Shown here: positions 37,090-48,249 of the stretch, one piece after another
How the letters are laid out: every line of letters begins with the position of its first letter
Numbering within the stretch: position 1 is the stretch's first letter
Source: Sympetrum striolatum
Taxonomy: Eukaryota; Arthropoda; Insecta; Odonata; Libellulidae
Length of the DNA: 64,000 bases
Direction: 5' to 3'
Assembly: GCA_947579665.1 (NCBI GenBank)
Contig: OX388348.1
Coordinates: forward strand, 15,066,001 to 15,130,000
Made by a program: the position numbers and the translations under genes
Notes under the pieces: model-generated
What the model was told of the DNA's origin: nothing
Seen by the model: the letters and a program-made list of their open reading frames with translations, nothing else
Databases searched by the model: none

Positions 37090-37800
37090 CTCATTAGAAC
37101 CTCCTCCAGTTCCTATCTCCCTTTCGAAACCCACTCCGCGACGTACGGTCCGCATTTTTCAAGCTTAGCATTCCTTCTATGTGACTGACAAACATTTCGC
37201 GACGGTAACAATGCTCCGACACAAAGAGGTTAAGAAACAGCGCGACGTGAGGTCGTCCAAAATTGTTCCCCCCAAAGGTCAAAGGGCTTACGGGAAGAAT
37301 GACAGAGCCGAAAGATTTCCGTGGCATAAAAAAGCAGAAACTTTGTTGTGCGGACATAAATAACATCTGGGCGGAGAAAGATGAAGTGAAAAGGAAAGCG
37401 GGACGAGTAGGGAAAGAAGAGGAGACGTCCCAGTAAGGCCAGCTGGATGAAGGGTCCACAAAGGAAAATGTCGCGGAGAAAGAGAAAGCTGGGTGATAAA
37501 AGTAATGAAAAAGAGTATATCTTTTCTTCGAGATTAGAATTCCTCGAGATGAAAGTGATGGAATGGCTTAACAACACCCTCCCGAAAAAACTTGCGTATT
37601 TTACAGCGGAGACTACTTTGCGCCTAACCCTCGAAACAAAGTAGCATCTTCTGGTATCTTTCACCAAGTCGCCCCTTTTTTATAACCTCGCAATTCGCGT
37701 CGGTTTTGAGGAAGAAATATCAATTATTAACGGGCCATTAAAGGAGAAAGGGGTAAAAAAAAAGATTAGCGAGAGTTTTCGACGAATTGTGAGATTACAA
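37090..37800. other. GC/CpG-rich patch with purine-rich plus strand
   Basis: A 700-base CpG-rich patch. The plus strand is A/G-rich at 37365-37500. Overlapping open frames on the minus strand (145 codons 37667-37230; 121 codons 37459-37094) are rich in Phe, Ser, Leu and Pro as expected from the complementary pyrimidine tract. No domain seen. Confidence 0.45.
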
Positions 37801-38424
37801 GATGGGGATAAATGAAAGGTCTCGACTTGTTATTCAAGGCAAAAACGTTCCTTGCGTTTATAATACATCGACGAAAATGAAAGGAATTTTCTAGCCTCAT
37901 AAATCCCGAACTCATTTCTTGTCGTTTCCAAGCTCGAATTCTTCCGGCGTTTAAGGTGCTGGAGGTAAAGATCGATACAGGTCATTCCTTTACAGTTTAA
38001 TCTTCTCCAGTGGAAATAAATTTGTCAAGCAAGGAATTTGTACTCTCTGCACATCTTCGCTAAAAGTTTTTAAGAGCATGTTAGTATTTTATTTCCCGTA
38101 TTTAAACTATTGAGGCAAAAGGTTATCATTTACAATGAGAGAGGGTACTTATGCGCTATGAATTAATCAATACATCATTCATTCCAAGTGAACGTTCCAT
38201 TCATATCTAACTGAGCGATATGGGCAAAATCGAGAAAATTCTGAAATCTGTTTGGCATGTATATATCGAAGCAGTATAAAAAGTTGGCTAAAAAAAGAAA
38301 TGCAATTCAGTTGCTACTAGAATTGAAATAGACCATTACAAATTTTTTTGTATATCGATGTTCTGTCTGTAAGGCATTCAGGCTCTTCAATATCCCACTC
38401 TAACTTTAGCTACGAAGAGCTAGT
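37801..38424. other. Non-genic sequence
   Basis: The CpG-rich character fades out over the first 150 bases and then gives way to AT-rich sequence. No gene recognised. Confidence 0.5.
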
Positions 38425-38475
38425 CAAGGAGAAGGAGGCTTACTAGGCATGATGAGGAGTGAGATATTTTGCCTT
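38425..38475 (+). repeat. Dispersed repeat shared with 45.93 kb
   Basis: AGTCAAGGAGAAGGAGGCTTACTAGGCATGATG-type sequence followed by AGGAGTGAGATATTTTGCCT aligns with 45919-45975, where TGCTAGGCAAGATGAGGAGT is followed by GAGGTAGTTTGCCTT. About 50 bp with clear similarity in the same orientation. The parent element is not identified. Confidence 0.5.
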
Positions 38476-38744
38476 TATTTTTGTCTTGAGCCGAAATGCT
38501 GGCAATTAACTAATTATGTCGTAGCTTAGCATGATAACCATGAGTAACTCTTTCTTTAGCGATTTTTTCAATATTGAAAATTAAAAAAAAATTCAGTTAA
38601 ATTAATTATTTAGAATTCAAATAATTCTAGGCCATAAAAATAAACAAAATAATTTATTTTTTCGTGTCTCATCAATTACATCAAAAGTTTTCCTGAATTA
38701 ATGCGCATTTCATGTTAGTTAAAAAAAATTAGGTTTCAATACAT

Positions 38745-39190
38745 ATGGAAGAGGCAGCGGTGGCGGGTCGAGGACCCCTTGTCAGGGTTACCAGCCTTAC
38801 CAACTCTTTCCACCAGGTGTATCTCCCCCTTAAAAAGACTCGCGCAATTATTTACTGTTTTTCATTAGGTGCACTTCTCGTCAAGGTGGGAACATTCTCC
38901 GTGTCTGCAAACCTCGTCTCAGGCAATGGCAAAATTGTAACAATTCCTTTCCTGGGAATATTATTGTATTTAGTGATCGCAAATTCTACATGGAGGACTA
39001 ACTTCTAATTTGACAAATGATACCACAAGAGGTTGTGAAGAAAAGCCATGTTCCCATTCAACACTTAATGAATCAGAAATTCCTGCAGACGGAGATAAAG
39101 TCATGTTTAGCAGTGATTTTAATGTAGCAGTTCGCAGTAAAGTCAACGACATAGTAGAGAGAAATTCTGTAAAGACAAACAGCAATTGAG
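38745..39190 (+). pseudogene. Possible LINE endonuclease remnant
   Basis: An open stretch at about 38975-39190 reads NDTTRGCEEKP, ESEIPADGDKVMFSSDFNV, AVRSKVNDIVERN and stops at 39187-39189. The (I/V)M..(S/G)DFN.xV..K pattern resembles the D-x-N motif of LINE apurinic endonucleases (normally V-M-G-D-F-N-A-K-V). No start codon, and the frame is broken upstream. The preceding 87-codon frame (38745-39008) is in another frame and unrecognised. The match rests on one short motif, so this is tentative. Confidence 0.3.
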
Positions 39191-40323
39191 AGCAACGGAG
39201 GAGGCACCCAAGAGGAGGGAGACTATTTCAAGTAGATATCATTTTAATTTATGGTTGGACATGAAAATTTGAACTTGTTCTCGTTATTAAGTTCTTGGTA
39301 ATAATTTTAAAATTAATTTTCTTTTATTCATCAATCGAATATGAAAATAGTGTGACAAAAATTATAAAAAGTAAACCTTGCTGATAAAATAAATAATACT
39401 TAATATCCCTTTAAGATTTTTATCAATGAAAAATATATACTTGATAACTATCTGCAGAAGTATGAGAACGACTTTTATGAAGATATCATCCGTAAAATTC
39501 CCTAGAAAATTTCTAAAACACAATTTCATGATGTTAAACACTTCTCACTTAAATGAATCTCACTAAATTTCAAAGCTGAGTGGTTGAGTAGAATTTTTTT
39601 CAATTTGAAACGGTAGTTATCGTAAATTTATAATGATTACAGTACAGTGATTTTCGTTTCAATAATTTACAATCCTAGCATTGCTCATGCATTTCGAAGA
39701 AAAAACCTAGGAATTACTGGATGACATCAGCCAAAGATTTAAATATTGTTCAATTATTTATAAACCTCGTTGAGTTGTTATGACAGGGGGGAGTTATGTG
39801 GAGCTTTGCTCCAGATCCACACAACCGTTTTAAAGAGTATATTTGAGAAATTTGCTCTTCTAAAACGACTTCTGCCAGTGACATATAAATAAAGTGAATC
39901 TAGAAAGATCTCGACCCATTTCTGAAAGTACACCCCAGAGAAGAATGATCTACGGCATAATAGTTATAGGATACGCGCATCACCACGGTCGTTCCTCGCC
40001 AGTGAAAAACGTTACATCAGGTTTAATTTTGAGAACGGCACCTTCAGTAGATTACGACTTATTACGTACATTATTCTACATACAAAACCTACTTCTACCT
40101 AAGCTATCTCTAGAGGATATTTTTCGGTGTAATCCAATTTGTCCACCTCTGGGAAATGGAGTAATAGAGCTAAAAATATAATATCCCCATAGCCTCAGCT
40201 AGTGTTTTCCCGATTCTTAATATCCTACATTTTTTATATTCTTACACATTCATCAGTCATTGAAAGCTTGTATTTATTTTCTAATTTTCAAACCAAAAAT
40301 TTTGATTAGAGCTATATGAGTGT
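39191..40323. other. AT-rich sequence with one unassigned open frame
   Basis: A 95-codon frame (39894-40181 plus) has no recognisable motif. A small hairpin around GGAGCTTTGCTCC lies at 39800-39815, followed by CGTTTTAAAGAG...CTCTTCTAAAACG inverted arms (about 39830-39873). No gene recognised. Confidence 0.4.
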
Positions 40324-40358
40324 GGATCGTTTTATGAATTAAATTCATAAAACGATCC
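40324..40358. repeat. Perfect palindrome, 17-bp arms
   Basis: GGATCGTTTTATGAATT (40324-40340) is followed by one A and then its exact reverse complement (40342-40358). Perfect 17-bp arms with a 1-nt spacer are unlikely by chance in decayed sequence. It may be a recent hairpin from repair, a foldback footprint or a dimeric protein site. Confidence 0.8.
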
Positions 40359-42050
40359 AAAACTTATACAATTGTTACGCAGATAAAATAGAAATACATA
40401 CAATTCATAATGCTAAATCATTAAAAAATGCTTTTCATCTAGAACTCATCCCATTTCAATTCCAACGCTTTCATAAAACTTTAATGAATTGCATCATAAT
40501 AAAATCATATTATAAAAGTAATTTATTCATAAGAAAAAGCTAATTCATTAGAAGTAGCTGTCTATTGCGTAGTTGATTTACAGACTATTTAATGTAAACA
40601 AAATTGTACTTTATGTTCAAATTTTCCTAATATATAGAGCAGGTGGGTGAGAATAATCGCATATTGTGATATGTATACTATATGTTTAAAATATTTTGTA
40701 GGATAGGAAATGTTTATATACTTATATTTAGATGTATTTTAGAATATGGAATATATAACATGACAAAGGTTATATCAATTTATAAATAATAAAGTCGGCT
40801 GTATGAATCATGTAACACTCTATGGCATTATCATTTTTTAACTGACAAGACATCAGTTCACTTCTAGTGTAATTTCTGAAAATAATTTTGAATGATTTAC
40901 GTCAATAGATTATCATTTCTGCAATTATCTTGGTCTATTAATAATACGTAAAAATTTAAAGGTAAACATACGCAAATTCTGTTTTAAATCAAATGCCTTA
41001 CATCACATTGGAAAGCCCTCTACTAGAGGCACTGGTAAATTCGTGATGGAGGAGCATAGGAAAGGATGTAATTATGTAATAAGATTCTTAAACAAGACTC
41101 GTCGAGAGAGGTAGAAAGAGCGATGAGAGCTGAATTGTGGCTGAGCGTAATGCGCGATTTATGTCGAAGTCGCGTGACTTGGCTCCGTTATATTTTTGCT
41201 GCAATGTCTCTTATAAAGCGAGTTAGTCGAATTTGGACTTGCCTAAAATAATGCCACGGGCAATAAAAATTACCATTTACGAGGAGAAGGTCAGGCGAAT
41301 TCCAGTGCAATCCCATTTCCCTTTGATAACGGACAATTCTTACGACTACCTTTAATAGATCGAATTACGTATTATCAGTAATAAAATTTTATTTTACGTA
41401 CAAATAGGGAACTGGTCTTAATATTTGTACTAAAAATGAGGACATTAGTAAAAATATAAACGTATAATATAAAATAAAACTTTTATTTTATTCCACAAAT
41501 ATTATAAAGTAATATTTTATTTTACATTATGTGTTTCAGATGAAGTTCCACCAAGTGAAGGGCGAAGTGATTGAATAAAAAAATATATAAGGCTATCAAT
41601 ACAACTTCATACGGAATGGAAATTATATAATTGAGAAATCCAATTTCAATCAATTTATTTAAAAAAAGCAATAATCAACCATCATAGCAATAGTGTTTTT
41701 TTTAAGAATCATATATTAAGAACATCAATAATCAATCACCATTGCAAAAGCATTCTACGAATCTTCTTGAGTATTGATTGCAACTAAAATTGCGTCCATA
41801 TTACAGAAAATGCTGTATTTATCCGAAGGTTTTGATTCCCAGCTTTTAGGTTTATGAAATATTCATGCGGATATATTTTGACCTTTGGTATCAGAGAGTG
41901 CTTAAGAAAGTTGTAGCACCAAATATAGCAAAAATATCTAAAAATTTATTGAACTCCGTAATCATAAATCAAATCGTATGCAAGAGATTTCCTCTAGATT
42001 AGGAGCAAAAATTTTTCGATATATAATCAAAATCTAATATCTTCGATTTT
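40359..42050. other. AT-rich sequence, no gene recognised
   Basis: No gene or bounded element. A slightly GC-richer interval with several CpGs lies at 41090-41220. Confidence 0.5.
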
Positions 42051-42740
42051 TCTTATTAGCGATACTCCCATAAGCCAACCCTCCGAGCCGTACCTTATCC
42101 AGGGCAGAAATTTACATTTTAAATCTTTCCGGAACTTACGCCCGACTCTTCCCGTAATCAAAACCATCAGGCTGCTGATCGAAAATCGAGCCGCTGCGAA
42201 AATCCCCCGAAAGAAGATTATTCTTAATACACTCTTCGCCGTATCGAGCACAAAGCGAAAAATTGAATAAATGCATTAGTTCTCCTCCCTTTTAGTTCTC
42301 CCTTCTGCTATACTCTTCCATATGTAACAACTGCAGGAAGTCGGGGCATATATTCAGCGGAGACCATTGTGCCTTCAAAAGGCACGAAAAATACACACCC
42401 ACACCCGCTACAAAAGAAGAAAAGAGCGCGGTTTCGGGCGCTAACGTAAGAAAGGAAGGTGTCATTAGGGTGTGCGGACAAAAAAACAAAAGGTCGGCGG
42501 GGAAAGGGGCGAGAACGGGAGAAAAAGCGGGAAAACCCTCTCGCGAGAAGAGAACATATGACAAGGGGGAGCCCGTGAATTGGGGAGTGTAAAGGGAGGG
42601 GGGTGCAAAGGGAGGAAAAGGTCCTGGATGCGGGGAAGGAAACGTGAAAGAGAAAAAGAAGGCTTAGAGAAGGAGCGAATGTTCGCGCGAAAGATAATGT
42701 TGCCGCAACTTTATCTCGTGATCTGAGGTGCGATTAGTAT
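42050..42740. other. GC/CpG-rich patch with purine-rich plus strand
   Basis: CpG-rich throughout; the plus strand is strongly A/G-rich from 42400 to 42670. Minus-strand frames (90 codons 42564-42292; 74 codons 42251-42027) show no domain. Confidence 0.45.
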
Positions 42741-43614
42741 AGAAACCTTTGATTTCAACTCTTTATCTATACGACATTATATGCACTGACACATATTCAT
42801 ATACTGTGCTCAAACAGATATACATTATTTACAGAATTTAATGTAATTCAAACGAAAGAATCATCGCCCCTTTCCCTGTATCGATTATAGTTTTATCATA
42901 ATTCATGTTAGAAATGGGTTAGATTAAACTTTTATTGCGATAGATCAGATGAAATAAAATTTGGTACATAGGTATTTGGAGACTTTTAACCACTAATACG
43001 TTCGATTGCTTAGTAATATTAAAATTGATGGTCAATTTTGTCGATTGAAAATTTAGGCCAATATTAAATTGGATTAAAATTGCAACACCAACGCTAAAGA
43101 TATAATAAATAATGTTTGAATCAAAAGTTAATGGAAATATTGTAATGCATATAAATAAATATCATATTGTTGAACATTAATGGAATGAGTGATTATTAAT
43201 ATAATGGAGAGTAACTTTTATAATGAAAAATGTATAATTGATAATTTCTATGAGATGACTACTAAAATCCACTATAACAATAAATTTGATGATGTACATA
43301 AACTAATGAACACGTATACAGAGTAAGGTAAAAGATTAAAAATCAAATAAATTGAATTAATTAAATTATTAAAAGCTGTAAATAAACTGCGATCTGTGAT
43401 ATGTTCGTCTTGAGATATAAAATTTAAATTAAACTTGGTAGAAGAACTACCCAGTAACATTTAAGTCATTAATTTACATAAACTAATCTATTACATAATT
43501 CTTTTGGAAGTACTTCCCTAGTGATGAAACATGTGATTTATCGATAATGTATGCATTTTATGCTGTATGAATTTTTTTGTATTCCATCCTACCTCCCCCT
43601 TCCAACCTGTATAT
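42741..43614. other. AT-rich sequence, no gene recognised
   Basis: No gene or element seen. Confidence 0.55.
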
Positions 43615-43760
43615 TTTGTAATTTCGTCTTTTCACCTGATGATGATAGCAGGCATCGCTACCCAAGTAGGTTTGCTAGTTCATGTGAATGGTGTAGTGTA
43701 GATGAATCTTCTCAAGCTTATTCTCAGCGTTTAATAAATATCTTGTTACATTAATCTCAC
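43615..43760 (+). mobile_element. Possible Penelope-like element 3' UTR
   Basis: CACCTGATGATGATAGCAGG, a short complementary stretch (GCTACCCAAGTAGG) and AATAAATATCTTGTTACAT at the end resemble the CCTGATGATGG-hairpin-then-AATAAA layout often seen downstream of Penelope-like ORFs. No reverse transcriptase or GIY-YIG sequence is visible. It could be another repeat, or chance. Confidence 0.25.
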
Positions 43761-44490
43761 CTACAAAGAAGAAGTCATCTTTATTGATATGAAGTTCATA
43801 ATTAGCTCTCTCTATTCATAACACAGCCTCTCAGGTGAAACTCGGTCATGTTGTAGAATGTGTTTCGCGAGTTAGGGAGCTTATAGCCGCGTGTTTACGG
43901 AGAAGCAGAATGAGGATTTTCAGAAAAGAACTTGTTCTCAGAATCTGATATAATAAACACAATATATCAAACCATAACATAACCTGCAGAAGTGTTTGAA
44001 AATTAGTGATATTACAAAATGAGAGTTGACACTTGAACTTATACTTCGCCCTATAATTATTTATAACCTGAGACACTACTGGAATCAAAACACTTGTCAA
44101 CATGCGGAAATGTATAAATTAGTCAGTTAAATGAAATCTAAGTTCTCTGGCCGTACTTCGTTGAACGACATTAGAAATGATAAACAAACTTGATAATTTT
44201 CACAATAAAATTTTATTGATTAAGAATTAATATTTTATGGCTTTAGCAAATTTATCTGATGTTTGAATTTTTACTTTTGAGATAATGTAGTACATTGTTC
44301 TGACTGCGGTTAGGTAATCACATTTGATCTCACTACCGTAATTTTTATAATTTAAGCAATAAAATTTCAAATTTTTAACCAATATTACACTTAACACTCC
44401 AAATTAAGCTAAGCACTGTGTTCTTCCAACGATACTTTGCAGTAAAGTCGTCGTCAGACTGAAGAATACATGTCTTTTGGGTAAAAACAA
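43761..44490. other. AT-rich sequence, no gene recognised
   Basis: Only short open frames without motifs. Confidence 0.5.
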
Positions 44491-44494
44491 TATA

Positions 44495-44716
44495 CAGGGT
44501 GATTCAAAAGTCTTGTAATGATCACGGAAAATCTGAACTTTTTTATTTTTCAACATAAATACATAAAACAAAAATTCAAATGGATGTTACATTGAACATA
44601 TATAGCGATAAAAAATAGAAATTGATATATTTAGTAACATTTTCATCTTTTTTTCTCGTATCTATGTTAAAAAATAAAAAAGTTCTGATTTTCTGTATTC
44701 TTTTGAATCACTTTTG
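44495..44716. mobile_element. Mariner-type MITE with long inverted repeats
   Basis: The left end CAGGGTGATTCAAAAGTCTT and the right end reversed (..AAAAGTGATTCAAAAGAATA) begin inverted arms of about 60 bp. Shared blocks further in are GAAAATC(T/A)GAACTTTTTTATTT and AACATA(A/G)ATA. A TA dinucleotide precedes the left end (44493-44494); the right duplication is degraded. CAGGGTG(A/T) termini are typical of mariner-related transposons. It has no coding capacity, so I infer a non-autonomous derivative. Confidence 0.75.
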
Positions 44717-44782
44717 AATGCAAATTGTAAATATTTCGTTTTTTCGAATATTATACATAATATTAAAAAGTAGATAATAAAG

Positions 44783-44826
44783 GCTCCCGGATAGTCATGT
44801 GGACAGCGCGTTTGCCTTTGGTGAAA
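44783..44826 (+). mobile_element. SINE 5' fragment (head only)
   Basis: 44 bases identical to positions 9970-10013 of SINE copy 1 at 42 positions. It starts at the same first base, GCTCCCGG, and breaks off abruptly after GGTGAAA, before the B box. The following sequence is unrelated. Copies that keep the 5' end but lose the 3' half are unusual for retroposition, so a later deletion or recombination is likely. Confidence 0.75.
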
Positions 44827-44939
44827 CCCAGATAGATGTTTGTCTTTTTTATCCCCTAATGATGCCGGACATATCGATGAAAGGAAAGTCCTAACTACTG
44901 TTTATCCCATTAAAACACGGCGAGCATAGGAGTGGCCAA

Positions 44940-45125
44940 AAACATATAAACATGGGAAACAAGAAAGAGAACCTGGAGAAGGAAAGGAAAGGTAGAAAAT
45001 GGAGAGGAAATGAAGAGAGATGAGGAAAATTAAGGTTAGGCGATGGAAGAAAGAGAAAGAGGATGATGGAGGGCGAAAAGAGTTGATGGAACGTAAGAGG
45101 AAACGAAGGAAGGTGAATTATCAGA
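44940..45125 (+). repeat. Polypurine tract, about 180 bp
   Basis: The plus strand is almost entirely A and G with few interruptions. Such tracts can adopt triplex DNA. Minus-strand frames through it (89 and 67 codons) are compositional. Confidence 0.6.
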
Positions 45126-45659
45126 ATATGGAGACAAAAGATTGCTGCGTGCCACGGATTGGCCGAGGGAGTACAAATGCGAGGACGAGATGAAAGATAC
45201 GAGAATAAGATATGATATAGAGTGACAGTAACGAATCAACTGCGGCAAGATTCGAATGGGATGAATGGAAATGGCGATTGAATCCAACGAGTGTTTTAAA
45301 AACAAGGAAAACTGGAACTTCCAAACATGGTGAGCAGAATTAAAATATCCATAATAATAGACCTTATACTAAATTACGTAAAAAATAATGGTACTTTTTC
45401 TAAATAATCGTTCTTGAAGCGTAAACTTGCCTATCAATATAACATTACACACTCATGTTGGACTGCTAAAATTATATTTTACCTACCCCTCGAGCAAATA
45501 AAAGTCATTCTTATTGAAAATACTGATTATTTCATGAGGCATCTGCAGTTTACTTGTAATGGTTTTGTGGGATCGCATGAGATATTATGCTTTGAGTAAT
45601 ATCTCAGAGTATCAAATCTTGAACCATTGACTGATATTTTAAAGAAAACGGAGATAAAT

Positions 45660-45980
45660 TAATTATCTAGGGAATATATACGAAGGAAGGAGTCGTACTG
45701 GAAGACCATGGTTGAATTACAATTACAAAAAGCAGATGACTGTATGGGCTAGATGGTATGAGGTAGCATAAGGGGAATGCCATCCTAAGGAGTGGGTAAG
45801 ATAGCTTATAAATCTGCAAAATACCAATTCATGGATTAACAAATGTCTGCAAAGTATACAGTCTGATGACTTGGAATTGGAAACTCATCCCTAGAACGAT
45901 AGTTACCCATATACAATAGTAGAAGAGACTGAGGATTGCTAGGCAAGATGAGGAGTGAGGTAGTTTGCCTTGCTTTCATC
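45660..45980 (+). mobile_element. Possible LINE C-terminal remnant followed by dispersed repeat
   Basis: One frame from 45681 reads EGRSRTGRPWLNYNYKKQM, TVWARWYEVA, a stop, GECHPKEWVR. The RxxGRP..L.Y ... L/VA....R..W pattern is reminiscent of LINE C-terminal tails but is weak. Positions 45919-45975 align with the repeat at 38.43 kb. Family not identified. Confidence 0.3.
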
Positions 45981-46278
45981 AACAAGTCTGAATTCTACAA
46001 GTGGAACATGTTCGCGTATGTGAAGCACAATTACTATGTACGAGAAACACATTTCTTAGTATTCCATAAAAAGGGACCTTAATTTGTACCATTATTCAAC
46101 GTTACTCGTACATAGTATCTAGATAGTATCTTCTATGTCATCATAGCCATGAGAATTACTGACAAAGATAAATGGAAGATAGTTTTACTCCATCGTGTAT
46201 AATAAAACAATTTAAAACTACTCAATTCATGAAGACATCAAAATCCACTCTTTCGGCCTCTACTTCGTGGTAGCTCTG

Positions 46279-46450
46279 CATGATGAAGGAGAAAAAATAC
46301 ACTCATACACGATACCACAAGATTAGTCCTGAGAATATAATAAAATAATAATAATAAATAATTATTAATAATAAAATAATCTATATAAAATATGATAATT
46401 ATATAAACCTGTAGTATCGTGTATAAGTTTTTTATTCCTCCTTCATCATG
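46279..46450. mobile_element. Foldback element, 172 bp
   Basis: CATGATGAAGGAG followed by AAAAAATACAC and ATACACGATAC(C/T)ACA (46279-46320) pairs with its reverse complement at 46408-46450, ending CCTTCATCATG. The arms are about 43 bp with small gaps, enclosing an ATAATA-rich spacer. Imperfect direct repeats of about 37 bp (46195-46232 and 46482-46518) lie outside. No coding capacity. It is probably a MITE or foldback transposon; the direct repeats are too long and diverged for a simple target duplication. Confidence 0.65.
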
Positions 46451-46510
46451 AATATATCCTAGCATAGATATGAAGCATTATTGTATCATACAACAAATTA
46501 AAGTTACTCC

Positions 46511-46553
46511 ATTCATGATAGGAGATTCATGATAGGAGATTCATAGATAGGAG
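46511..46553 (+). repeat. Tandem repeat, three 14-15-bp units
   Basis: ATTCATGATAGGAG occurs twice exactly (46511-46524, 46525-46538), then once with one extra base (ATTCATAGATAGGAG, 46539-46553). Confidence 0.85.
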
Positions 46554-46739
46554 GCAGAAATGGTTTTTCAACTACTAGTAAAGATTTTCAACATCCCACA
46601 TTAGATAGCTCACTTCGAGTAGCAATCGCAACACACTGATTAGTACCCAAATCCTTTAAAACAGACCAAAATTTAGCGTACGAGTAAAACTCAAATGGAA
46701 CCGAGACGAACGTACTTAGAACCCCATAATGACACATCT

Positions 46740-47110
46740 GAAAACCGCTTTACCCCGCGCCTAAACGCAGGAGACTGTTTACGGGAATATCAACATGAAC
46801 GAGGGCGAGTGGAAGAGGCGGGACTGTGAGGTGACGAGAGTGGGAACGGGAAAAAAAGCTCCCTTTCAGAAGCAAATCATGGAAGGAGAGGCGAGACCTC
46901 GTTCTCGCGCCTTGAGAGAGCAAGTAACGGAGGAAACGGTGGTAATATAGAATGAATGAGAGTGGAATTAATCCTGTTTTCCTTTGTAGCTTAAAGAGGT
47001 CGTTTTCTGGCACACCGAGCGCCCGATGTAACGCTCCGCCTTAATAAGAGAAATTTCTGCTTACATTTGATGAGAAGGCGGAGCGGAGCCGAGGAGCGGA
47101 GTGCGTTTTC
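46740..47110. other. GC/CpG-rich patch with purine-rich plus strand
   Basis: CpG-rich and A/G-biased on the plus strand (46795-46930). Minus-strand open frames (87 codons 47013-46750; 99 codons 47290-46991) are compositional. No gene recognised. Confidence 0.4.
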
Positions 47111-47329
47111 GTGTATATATAAATAATATATAGTTGTAGTATCAGAGGGAATGTTAAACAGCGCTCCCGAAATGAGCTGGATAGCTGGAGGTGCATTCTG
47201 CTGGCTGCGGAATGGGGAAAAACTGAGATTACTACCACTCCTAACTTCACTAAACGACCAAAACCGAAATGACATCCGAGTGAAATGCAACCATGGAAAC
47301 CAACTTTATCTTCACAATAGAAAACTAAA

Positions 47330-47960
47330 AGAAATATTTTAATACTTTTTATAAAACCTGTTATGACATATGGAAGAGAAAAGGGAAAACTTTGTATACT
47401 TCCACAAGTTATTATTGTCCATAGCATACAAGTTATCCTATTCTCTTCTGCCATGACTTTCCATGAAATAACGCCTAAGCACATTGATTTTACTGTGATC
47501 ACGAATGGCTCAGAGGTATGGGTGATGGATAAAAGTATGACTACTTTCAGCAGAAATGACATGTGGGAGGAAATCCTGTAGTCTAACTTTATTAGAGCAT
47601 CTAAGAAATGATTGGATTAGGGAAACAATTTTGGCAATGAAAGTAGTTTTAGAAACAATAAATTACAAACAACTCGAATGTTATGAACATCTGAGATGCA
47701 TAAAAGAAGAAAGGATACCTTTGACGGTTTGAAGATGGACTCCAACTGAAAGAAATAAACGGAAAAGACCGAGAAAATAGTTGAAATCTCCGTAGATGGA
47801 AATGAGAAGAAGAGGTTTAGAACCAGGAGATTGGGAGGATAAGGAACGATGGCATTTGGGATGCGTGAAGTACCAATTAGCTGCAAAAAATCGCTATATA
47901 AATCTTGCAACAACCATGACAATTGACAGCAAAATATATGACAAGAAGTATCCCATAAAT
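47330..47960 (+). mobile_element. LINE RT C-terminal remnant, split by an insertion
   Basis: IKPVMTYG (47351-47374) and GSEVWVMDKSM (47507-47539) are the two halves of the conserved (R/K)PV.TYGSE.W motif near the end of LINE reverse transcriptase ORFs. About 135 bp separate them, with ATGG on both sides. Downstream come LRNDWIRETI, WTPTERNKRKRPRK (about 47735-47776) and MEMRRRGLEPGDWEDKERW (47796-47852), the usual arginine-rich GRPR..W...L..RGL...D..DR..W ending. Several in-frame stops show it is dead. The larger 173-codon antisense frame (47562-47041) is a shadow. Clade uncertain (R1, I or RTE-like). Confidence 0.75.
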
Positions 47961-48249
47961 ATAAAGGTGCTACTCTGAAACTGATATTTTGCAAATATTC
48001 ATTTCTTAAGCGGTAAAATGGAACGATACGATTTATCCAGAGAATGTTTCAAACTGTATTCTCCCTATCTTACAATGCATTCATCAATAGAATTAAAAGC
48101 GTTTCTTGATTAAATCATAAATACTGTAATATCCTTGTAAATTTAGAAATACTGTAATGATGTTGTATTTTTTAAATATTTCAATATCGTTGCAAACGAT
48201 GAAATATTGTATTAGTGTGGCAAATTTTGAAATATTGTCGTAAATTTAG

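Noticed and set aside
37230..37667. 145-codon minus-strand frame
   Set aside because: Phe/Ser/Leu/Pro-rich because it reads a pyrimidine tract; no motif.
44860..44925. CTAATGATGCCGG segment as another Penelope-like 3' UTR
   Set aside because: Similarity is limited to a few bases and no AATAAA end follows.
47041..47562. Longest open frame in the window (173 codons, minus strand)
   Set aside because: It runs antisense through a decayed LINE and a CpG-rich patch and shows no domain, so I read it as a shadow frame.
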